In this document: positions 1 to 4,570 of the stretch, in pieces | Layout of the letters: each line of letters begins with the position of its first letter | Numbering within the stretch: the stretch's first letter is position 1 | Origin: Candidatus Nomurabacteria bacterium | GTDB lineage: Bacteria > Patescibacteriota > Minisyncoccia > Phycocordibacterales > SBAW01 | Direction: 5' to 3' | Assembly (NCBI GenBank): GCA_943355135.1 | Contig: CALREG010000006.1 | Coordinates: 1-27,417, forward strand | Length of the DNA: 27,417 bases | The notes under the pieces: generated by a model | What the model was told of the DNA's origin: nothing | The model's input: only the letters and a program-made list of their open reading frames with translations | The model's database searches: none | Program-made: the position numbers and the translations under genes

Positions 1-947
1 CCAAAAGCTGTTTCAGAGAGAACCAGCTATTACCAGGTTCGATTAGCTTTTCACTCCAACCCACAAGTCATCCGAGAGTTTTGAACGGCTCAACGGTTCG
101 GGCCTCCAGTATGATTTCTCACACCTTCACCCTGCTCATGGGTAGCTCACCTGGCTTCGGGTCTTATGCGTACTACAAACGCGCTATTCACACTCGGTTT
201 CCCTCCGGCTCCGGTCTCTCGACCTTAGCCATAACGCAGTACACATAAACTCGCAGGCTCATTCTTCAATAGGCACGCGGTCGAGGAACATCCTTGCGGA
301 GTCCTCTTCCACTCTTTGTAGACATATGGTTTCAGAACTATTTCACTCCCCTCACCGGGGTGCTTTTCACCTTTCCCTCACGGTACTCTGCGCTATCGGT
401 CTTTGAAAGTATATAGCCTTACCGGTTAGTTCCGGCAGATTCACTCAAGCCATTCGTGTCTTGAGCTACTCAAGAGCGTTGTATAAGTCGTGTTGATTTA
501 ACCTACGGGGCTTTCACCCTCTGGGGCGTTGCTTCCCAGCAACTTCGGCTATCTCCACGATTTGTAACTTATTGTCCGTCGCCAGACTAATAAAAGTCAG
601 CGCGCACTAACACCGTCTTACAACCCCGCGAATTTACCGGACGACTCCTCTTGCGAGCAGCCATCTGGCAAATTCTACGGTTTGGGCTAGATTCGCTTTC
701 GCTCGCCGCTACTAACGAAATTCCTATTGGTCTCTTTTCCTCGTGGTACTGAGATGTTTCACTTCCCACGGTTTGCGTCCCGTATTGCTACGGGATGATA
801 AAGATTTCTCTCTATCGGGTTTCCCCATTCGGACATCTCCGGATCGAAGGTTGCTTGGCACCTCCCCGGAGCGTATCGCCGCCACGCCGCGTCCTTCATC
901 GCCTTTCAAAGCCTAGGCATCCACCATACGCCCTTGTTAGTTTCCGT
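1..947 (-). rRNA. rrl: 23S ribosomal RNA, 5' part (truncated by window start)
   Basis: Read on the minus strand, this stretch follows domain I and the start of domain II of bacterial 23S rRNA: GTGGATGCC near the 5' end, GGCGATGAAGGACG, TCCGAATGGGGAAACC, GTAGCGGCGAGCGAA, AGTACCGTGAGGGAAAGG, and ATAGCTGGTTCTC just before the window edge. Counting back from GGATGCC (E. coli positions 26-32) puts the mature 5' end near 947. The window edge matches roughly E. coli position 825, so the gene continues leftward and the 5S gene cannot be judged. There is no 16S gene upstream: an unrelated protein gene and two terminators lie within 420 bases. The segment is about 120 bases longer than its E. coli counterpart, mostly because of one expanded variable region. 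Confidence 0.97.
525..678 (-). other. Expanded variable region in 23S domain I
   Basis: On the minus strand, between the conserved AGCCCAAACC (about 680-690) and AGAGGGTGAAAGCCCCG (about 506-522), there are about 150 bases where E. coli has about 50. This is the known length-variable site near E. coli position 271. It looks like an rRNA expansion rather than a group I or homing-endonuclease intron: it is short and no ORF with endonuclease motifs is inside. Alignment was done by eye. Confidence 0.6.
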
Positions 948-1146
948 TTCTCTGTCGAGAAAAGGAAGCTTAAGAACCGCAATGATCTGTTGTCTACCAC
1001 TCTACGGCGATCAACCGTAAAGCGTTTTGTTTTGTTGTTTTACCTGCGCACCTGCACAAAGCTGAAAAGACCCAACATTGGGAAATTTCTCTGTGCGATG
1101 CAATTTAGTTGTCAACGAGCTTCAGCTGCATCGATTGCTTTGGCAC
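948..1146 (-). promoter_or_regulatory. 23S upstream region with a candidate -35 box
   Basis: About 200 bases between the 23S 5' end and the upstream terminator hold no tRNA and no convincing ORF on either strand. A transcript reaching 23S must start here if the terminator at 1147-1168 works. A perfect -35-like TTGACA sits at 1110-1115 on the minus strand, but no good -10 lies 16-19 bases further on (AGAGAA at 17), so the actual rRNA promoter is not securely located. Confidence 0.35.
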
Positions 1147-1168
1147 AAAAAAACCCGCTTTTCGCGGG
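1147..1168 (-). terminator. Intrinsic terminator upstream of 23S
   Basis: Minus strand: stem CCCGC/GCGGG with loop GAAAA followed by seven T. It would stop transcripts arriving from higher coordinates before they enter the 23S gene. Confidence 0.75.
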
Positions 1169-1312
1169 ACATGCAAACACCGTTTAGATGTTAGCCTACT
1201 CCCGCCGGAAGGTGTTCTTAGTGGTCAACATAATCGATATAAAGCAGCATATAGCAGCGGGTCTTAGGTGTCAAATAAGGCCCCACAAGGCCGAAACAGG
1301 GCTTATTTTCCA
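1169..1312 (-). other. Unassigned segment between two terminators
   Basis: About 145 bases bounded on the minus strand by terminators at 1313-1350 and 1147-1168. It contains AACACC/GGTGTT arms (1176-1181 and 1211-1216) that could form a long hairpin, and a GC-rich imperfect inverted repeat around 1273-1308. The only short ORF noted is an 11-codon one (ATG at 1231, stop TAG at 1196-1198, peptide MLTTKNTFRRE). A separate terminator at its end suggests that something short is transcribed here. It does not match a tRNA, tmRNA or SRP RNA that I can recognise. Confidence 0.3.
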
Positions 1313-1350
1313 AACAAAAACGCGCCCGTACGAGGCGCGTTTTTGTTTTT
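1313..1350 (-). terminator. Intrinsic terminator after the MscS-like gene
   Basis: Stem CGCGCC/GGCGCG (1321-1326 and 1334-1339) flanked by A-runs and T-runs on both sides, so it could work in both directions. It lies 14 bases after the minus-strand gene ending at 1364. Confidence 0.85.
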
Positions 1351-1363
1351 AATGCGTCGAAGA

Positions 1364-2050
1364 TTAGTCGTGTTTGATTTCGCTGCGGATCTTCGCAAGG
1401 AAGCCCGAGGCTGCATCCTGACCACCGAGGCCGAATGCCAAACCAAAGGCGAGCGAGAGCGCTACCACCACACCGGTGAAGAGCGTCTGCAATATACCTT
1501 GCGCGATTTGGAGCTGCGAAAGAGCTGCGAGGATGCCGAAGATCCAGATAGACCAGCGAGCAGCCGCACCGGCAAAGCCGGCGGCAGTGATCCCTGCTGC
1601 ACGAGCAGAACCCGCAACCACCCCTTGTGCAAGTTCCGCAATAACTGCGGTGACAAGAAGGATAAGCACCGCGATGATGACGTTCGGGAGGAACGACACC
1701 ACGACTGCCTGCAGGAAGAACGTTACCTGCGAAAGGCCGAGGATCTGGAGAGCCGCAGTAAGAAACACGAGGATGATAAACCACTTGACCAAGTTGCCCA
1801 AAAAGGCGCCCGAGTCGAGGTGGTAGCCGGCGCGAGACACTACATCATCAACACCCGCGGTTTTAAGCGCGTGGTCAACTTTGATAGCGCGGACTGCCTG
1901 CATGACCAAGTTCCCCACGAACCAAGCCAGTACCCAGCCGACGACAAACACAATTACCGCGAACAAGAAGTTCGGGATAAAGCCGACGACCGCCGAAAGC
2001 ATGTCATTGAATGACTGCTGAAGGACGTTCGCCCAATTCTGTACGATCAT
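1364..2050 (-). CDS. Small MscS/CmpX-like integral membrane protein
   Basis: 228 residues, almost entirely hydrophobic, with about four or five membrane segments (roughly residues 18-45, 70-92, 95-120, 140-160, 165-190). The final segment and tail read LAFGLAFGLGGQDAASGFL, close to the pore-lining helix and following turn of small mechanosensitive channels (LAFGLGGQDAARNFL-type). The N-terminal half has the repeated amphipathic helix pattern of the conserved-TM-helix family related to CmpX. The family is thought to form channels sensing membrane tension; there is no large cytoplasmic MscS vestibule domain here, so gating is uncertain. The start ATG at 2050 has no Shine-Dalgarno sequence; a -10-like TATATT lies six bases upstream. 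It is a single-gene unit with its own terminator. Confidence 0.85.
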   Translation of the reverse strand: MIVQNWANVLQQSFNDMLSAVVGFIPNFLFAVIVFVVGWVLAWFVGNLVMQAVRAIKVDHALKTAGVDDVVSRAGYHLDSGAFLGNLVKWFIILVFLTAALQILGLSQVTFFLQAVVVSFLPNVIIAVLILLVTAVIAELAQGVVAGSARAAGITAAGFAGAAARWSIWIFGILAALSQLQIAQGILQTLFTGVVVALSLAFGLAFGLGGQDAASGFLAKIRSEIKHD

Positions 2051-2056
2051 ACTAAA

Positions 2057-2062
2057 AATATA
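2057..2062 (-). promoter_or_regulatory. -10 element close to the start of the MscS-like gene
   Basis: TATATT on the minus strand, six bases before the ATG, inside an AT-rich stretch (2050-2090). It implies a leaderless or nearly leaderless mRNA. No clear -35 box. Confidence 0.45.
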
Positions 2063-2115
2063 ATAATAGGATTAATAAAGGAACCTATGCTTCGACCCCT
2101 TTATTGTACTCCTGT

Positions 2116-2159
2116 TGGGGATAAGCCCTGTGGATAGGCTGGGGACAGCGTGTGGATAA
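2116..2159 (-). other. Cluster of three DnaA-box-like 9-mers
   Basis: Read on the minus strand: TTATCCACA (2151-2159, perfect consensus), CTATCCACA (2129-2137, one mismatch) and TTATCCCCA (2116-2124, one mismatch), all in the same orientation within 44 intergenic bases and next to an AT-rich stretch at 2050-2090. This could be a DnaA-regulated site or part of an origin. No dnaA, dnaN or rpmH is visible nearby, so origin function is only a possibility. Confidence 0.4.
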
Positions 2160-2166
2160 AATAGCC

Positions 2167-2751
2167 TTACTTTAAGCCGATATTCAGGCGGTCGAGCATG
2201 ATGCGGTGCGGATAGTCGAGGATGTCGCGCACCAACTTGTCGTTCATATTAAGGCGATAGAGGAAGTCATCGCTGGCGAGCATCGCGTAGCGCAGCTCGC
2301 GCCCTATTTCAGACTCCAGAGTGCGCATCCGCGCGCGCAGACGTTTGTCTTTAATGCGGTCACCAACAATCAAAATATCCAACCGGCCTTCCCAGTCGCC
2401 CAAAAATACGCCGGACACCACAATCAGTTTGATAACCCCCGACGGACGCACGCGTTCAAAAATATCTTTAGCGCGCTCTGGCGCATTCAGCAGTAAGTTC
2501 TGCAACACCGACATGTACTCAAACTCCGGGTTGAGCATGTAGCGCAAACCACTTCCCTTTCTTGTCGGGCTACGACGCACAAGACCTATTGATGAAAAAA
2601 TGGCGAGCTCTTTGCGTGCCGTGCGCTCGGGTACGCGCGAGAGCTGGGCGGCTTGCGGCACTGTGTAGGTTTGTTTTGGATTAAAAAGAAAGAGCCGTAG
2701 GAGTTTAATCCGAGCGTCGCTTCCAAAGAGTTTCTGTAGCGGGTCTGCCAT
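2167..2751 (-). CDS. Winged-helix regulator with nucleotidyltransferase-like C-terminal domain
   Basis: 194 residues. Residues 10-75 form a winged helix-turn-helix: ARIKLLRLFLFNP, a recognition helix around VPERTARKELAIF, and a wing around RRSPTRKGSGLRY. Residues about 105-190 resemble the minimal nucleotidyltransferase fold, with VVSGVFLGDW followed by RLDILIVGD, where the two acidic strands of a GSxxxGxxxxxSDIDL core would be; the Gly-Ser and double-Asp pattern is degenerate (WEGRLDILI), so catalysis is doubtful. Such HTH-NTase fusions of unknown target are familiar in Patescibacteria (from memory). No partner gene adjoins it. It has its own promoter at 2775-2803. No strong Shine-Dalgarno sequence precedes the ATG. 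Confidence 0.8.
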   Translation of the reverse strand: MADPLQKLFGSDARIKLLRLFLFNPKQTYTVPQAAQLSRVPERTARKELAIFSSIGLVRRSPTRKGSGLRYMLNPEFEYMSVLQNLLLNAPERAKDIFERVRPSGVIKLIVVSGVFLGDWEGRLDILIVGDRIKDKRLRARMRTLESEIGRELRYAMLASDDFLYRLNMNDKLVRDILDYPHRIMLDRLNIGLK

Positions 2752-2774
2752 ACGGTCAAATCAGGGGTAGGCGT

Positions 2775-2803
2775 ATTCTAAGCAAAACTGCGCACTATCG
2801 CAA
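2775..2803 (-). promoter_or_regulatory. Promoter of the winged-helix regulator
   Basis: Minus strand: -35 TTGCGA (2798-2803), 17-base spacer, -10 TAGAAT (2775-2780). Predicted start near 2768 gives a leader of about 17 bases. Confidence 0.6.
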
Positions 2804-2832
2804 AGTAGACAAAACGCGGGAGTATGTCATCC

Positions 2833-2862
2833 AAAAAAAGCCTCTTACAGATGTAAGAGGCT
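2833..2862 (-). terminator. Strong intrinsic terminator
   Basis: Minus strand: ten-base perfect stem AGCCTCTTAC/GTAAGAGGCT with a four-base loop, then seven T. No recognised protein gene ends just before it, which is why a small RNA is proposed at 2839-2950. Confidence 0.9.
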
Positions 2863-2950
2863 AGACAGGGGGACGGAATAGGCACGCGCGGCTCTATGGT
2901 GTAACCCGCAGGCCTCCGCTGTCAGACCGTCCACCTTTGATTACTCCCCC
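2839..2950 (-). ncRNA. Candidate small RNA (or mini-ORF) between two terminators
   Basis: The minus strand between the terminators at 2972-2999 and 2833-2862 has no normal gene yet ends in a very strong terminator. It carries complementary arms GGACGG and CCGTCC enclosing about 50 GC-rich bases, and a weak promoter-like TTGAAA...AGTAAT at its start. An alternative is a 29-codon ORF starting GTG (VDGLTAEACG...) preceded by GGGGGAG at about nine bases and ending within the terminator stem. It lacks the GGAAGG loop of SRP RNA and shows no tmRNA or RNase P core, so identity is unknown. Confidence 0.35.
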
Positions 2951-2971
2951 ACTCCACAAGAAGTTTCAAAT

Positions 2972-2999
2972 AAAAAAACCGCCCCAACAAGGGAGCGGT
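2972..2999 (-). terminator. Intrinsic terminator after the Cys-rich small gene
   Basis: Minus strand: ACCGC-TCCC/GGGG-CGGT stem with a short loop followed by seven T. It lies directly after the stop at 3007. Confidence 0.8.
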
Positions 3000-3006
3000 A
3001 GTAAAA

Positions 3007-3279
3007 CTAGGAACTGCGATGGACTTCGGGGAACGAGGTGGAGTTGGGTGCAGTCACCATAAATTCCCTGTGCCGAGGGGGTTGTACGCCCGCAGTCGAC
3101 GGCTTCAACTTGTAGAAGCAGTCGATGTGGATGGGCCGACCATTGAGGCGCGGGAGGTCGCAGGTACTGCCGACGATGTCGGCTTTGCACTCAGGTCTTC
3201 CACACCCGCAACGCGTTCTGCGTTGATCCGGCTTCGAACGGCGCAATTTTTCCATTACAGAAATAGGCGTATCCGGCAT
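3007..3279 (-). CDS. Small Cys-rich, probably zinc-binding protein
   Basis: 90 residues, not recognised. Residues 24-52 hold five cysteines in the pattern CxCx4Cx9Cx13C (CGCGRPEC, STC, HIDCFY) with a nearby His, which suggests a treble-clef or zinc-ribbon-like knuckle; the N-terminus is basic (KLRRSKPDQRRTR) and the C-terminal third looks disordered. That the ORF is real is supported by GGAG eight bases before the ATG plus AAGGA next to it, and by its position between two terminators (3321-3344 before, 2972-2999 after). A -10-like TATACT lies at 3313-3318. Role unknown; nucleic-acid binding is a guess from the basic and Cys-rich character. Confidence 0.6.
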   Translation of the reverse strand: MPDTPISVMEKLRRSKPDQRRTRCGCGRPECKADIVGSTCDLPRLNGRPIHIDCFYKLKPSTAGVQPPRHREFMVTAPNSTSFPEVHRSS

Positions 3280-3320
3280 TCCTTACACTCCGTTTTTAGG
3301 GCTTCCTTTTGCAGTATAGC

Positions 3321-3344
3321 AAAAACCCGCCTTGTGGGCGGGTT
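3321..3344 (-). terminator. Intrinsic terminator after rplL
   Basis: Minus strand: stem AACCCGCC/GGCGGGTT with a short loop followed by a T-run. It ends the rplJ-rplL transcript. Confidence 0.88.
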
Positions 3345-3395
3345 TCGGCTTATCAACAGTTCACTACTCTTTACAACTGCTGAGATTGGGAAAAG

Positions 3396-3758
3396 TTACT
3401 TCAACTCTACCTTGCCGCCAGCTGCCTCAACGGCTGCCTTAAGCTTGTCTGCATCCTCCTTCTTAAGGCCTTCCTTAAGAACGGTCGGGGCTGCGTCAAC
3501 GAGGTCTTTTGCCTCCTTAAGGCCAAGGCCAAGCGCGTCTTTAACCGCCTTGATGACCTGTACCTTTGCGGCACCAGCATCAGTGAGGTGTGCGTTGTAA
3601 GACGACTTCTCCTCTGCAGCTCCTGCACCTGCTGCCGGACCAGCTACCGCAACAGCGGCAGCGGACACGCCCCACTTCTCTTCGATGGCCTTAACGAGCG
3701 TGTTGAGCTCGAGGACAGACATCTTCTCTACTGCTTCGATGATTTGATCCTGATTCAT
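3396..3758 (-). CDS. rplL: Ribosomal protein bL12 (L7/L12)
   Basis: 120 residues from ATG at 3758; an in-frame TTG at 3773 would add five residues and is less likely. It is the acidic stalk protein, present as dimers on uL10, that recruits translation GTPases to the ribosome. Layout is standard: N-terminal dimerisation helices (IIEAVEKMSVLELNTLVKAI), an Ala/Gly/Pro hinge (GPAAGAGAAEEK), and the C-terminal factor-binding domain with KVQVIKAVKDALGLGLKEAK and the final GGKVELK. Length is normal for bacteria. It lies 25 bases after rplJ, as in most bacteria, and is followed by a clean terminator. The Shine-Dalgarno sequence is weak, so coupling with rplJ is plausible. Confidence 0.97.
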   Translation of the reverse strand: MNQDQIIEAVEKMSVLELNTLVKAIEEKWGVSAAAVAVAGPAAGAGAAEEKSSYNAHLTDAGAAKVQVIKAVKDALGLGLKEAKDLVDAAPTVLKEGLKKEDADKLKAAVEAAGGKVELK

Positions 3759-3783
3759 AGTAATAACGTTCAATGTGTAATTA

Positions 3784-4272
3784 TTAACCCTTCTTTTCTG
3801 CTACCTGACTCAACACAACCGCAAAGCGCTGGCGCGGAGAGTTGATGACTTGTGCAAACATTGCGCGCAACGTATCCATTCCTGGAATAGCGGCAATAGA
3901 CATAATCTCAGCTTTATCGACATAGCGTCCGCCAAACACACCACCCGCAAAGGCGAGGTGCTCGCCGAACTTCTTGACGTACACCGCGATCTCGCGCGCC
4001 GGAGCAAGCTCGTCCTCGCCGTAGGCGAGTGCGACCTCTCCTTCAAGCACAGGGGCCGAGCCCTCATACTTGGCCGCATCGAGTGCGCGTGCAACGAGCG
4101 ACTTCTTGGCTACGACGTAGCCGACGCCGAGCGGACGGAGTGCCTTGCGCATCTCGTTTTGCTCTGCAACGGTCAGGCCCTTAAAGTTGGCGAAGACGAG
4201 CGTCTTGGCCGACTTGGTAATAGCCGCGACTTTTGCAACTATTTCTTCTTTCTTTTGCCGTGTAATGGCCAT
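3784..4272 (-). CDS. rplJ: Ribosomal protein uL10
   Basis: 162 residues from the ATG at 4272 (MAITRQKKEEIVAKV); an upstream in-frame extension to 4359 runs through the structured leader and is rejected. uL10 forms the base of the ribosomal stalk, binding 23S rRNA near the GTPase centre with its N-terminal domain and bL12 dimers with its C-terminal helix. Visible hallmarks: SAKTLVFANFKGLTVAEQNEMRKALR, VVAKKSLVARAL, and a C-terminal helix with RQRFAVVLSQVAEKK. First gene of a two-gene rplJ-rplL unit, separate from rplKA and rpoBC within this window. The long leader probably carries the autoregulatory uL10-bL12 binding site. Confidence 0.97.
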   Translation of the reverse strand: MAITRQKKEEIVAKVAAITKSAKTLVFANFKGLTVAEQNEMRKALRPLGVGYVVAKKSLVARALDAAKYEGSAPVLEGEVALAYGEDELAPAREIAVYVKKFGEHLAFAGGVFGGRYVDKAEIMSIAAIPGMDTLRAMFAQVINSPRQRFAVVLSQVAEKKG

Positions 4273-4398
4273 ATGATTTTTGGGATTAAAAAATCCCTTG
4301 TGTTTAAAGGGTTGGAGTTCGACCGTCTCGGCAGGCGCCCCCATGAATCTGGAAGGCATTAAATCCCCTGTAGGGAAACCCGCTGTCTCTGACCCTAT
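4273..4398 (-). promoter_or_regulatory. Structured rplJ leader (L10-leader-like)
   Basis: About 125 bases from the predicted start point to the rplJ ATG. On the minus strand the RNA would begin GGCATAGGG, and GGCAT can pair with ATGCC about 40 bases later; further on come CGCCTGCCGAGAC and a hairpin GGGATT/AATCCC just before the start codon. In many bacteria the uL10-(bL12)n complex represses its own mRNA by binding a kink-turn structure in this position; assigning that function here is by position and general shape only. Confidence 0.6.
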
Positions 4399-4404
4399 GC
4401 CTAC

Positions 4405-4433
4405 AAACTACTGCGGTACTGCAACGTTGTCAA
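4405..4433 (-). promoter_or_regulatory. Promoter of rplJ-rplL
   Basis: Minus strand: perfect TTGACA (4428-4433), 17-base spacer, TAGTTT (4405-4410). The -35 is inside the preceding 46-codon gene and that gene's stop codon TAG is the first half of the -10. The predicted start near 4398 matches the first base of the GGCAT arm of the leader. Confidence 0.6.
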
Positions 4434-4548
4434 CGGGGCTCGGGGCAATCTCTCCCTGCTGATATCCGGTCCAAATAAGCACCCCAAAAGCCACTGCAAT
4501 AATGGCCACAAAAGCGTACAGGAAGTGAAAAAAGGTCTTATCAAACAT
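4408..4548 (-). CDS. Small single-pass membrane protein
   Basis: 46 residues from the ATG at 4548 (MFDKTFFHFLYAF); a longer in-frame version from 4593 overlaps the upstream gene and is less likely. One membrane helix (about residues 5-27, FHFLYAFVAIIAVAFGVLIW) with a short polar C-terminal tail (GEIAPSPVDNV). It is not SecE: the basic amphipathic helix of SecE is missing. Function unknown. An extended -10 (TGT-TACCAT) seven bases before the ATG suggests separate, leaderless transcription; AGGGG two bases before the ATG could alternatively act as a poor ribosome-binding site. Its 3' end contains the rplJ promoter. Confidence 0.6.
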   Translation of the reverse strand: MFDKTFFHFLYAFVAIIAVAFGVLIWTGYQQGEIAPSPVDNVAVPQ

Positions 4549-4555
4549 AGCCCCT

Positions 4556-4564
4556 ATGGTAACA
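4556..4564 (-). promoter_or_regulatory. Extended -10 of the 46-residue gene
   Basis: Minus strand TGT-TACCAT, seven bases before the ATG at 4548. The hexamer matches TATAAT in four of six positions. Confidence 0.35.
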
Positions 4565-4570
4565 CCTCTT

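Noticed and set aside
587..1187. Several 60-130 codon ORFs on both strands
   Set aside because: They lie inside or across the end of the 23S rRNA gene, whose identity is clear from conserved rRNA sequence.
1218..2014. ORFs of 188 and 248 codons overlapping the MscS-like gene
   Set aside because: They are other-frame shadows of a gene with a convincing membrane profile and give implausible Arg/Asp- or Cys-rich translations.
2839..2960. SRP RNA (4.5S) or tmRNA at the small-RNA candidate
   Set aside because: The GGAAGG-type loop and GGUCAGG stem of SRP RNA and the tRNA-like ends of tmRNA are missing on both strands.
4408..4548. SecE as identity of the 46-residue membrane protein next to rplJ
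   Set aside because: The length and single membrane helix are suggestive, but the conserved basic amphipathic helix and the Trp-Pro motif of SecE are absent.
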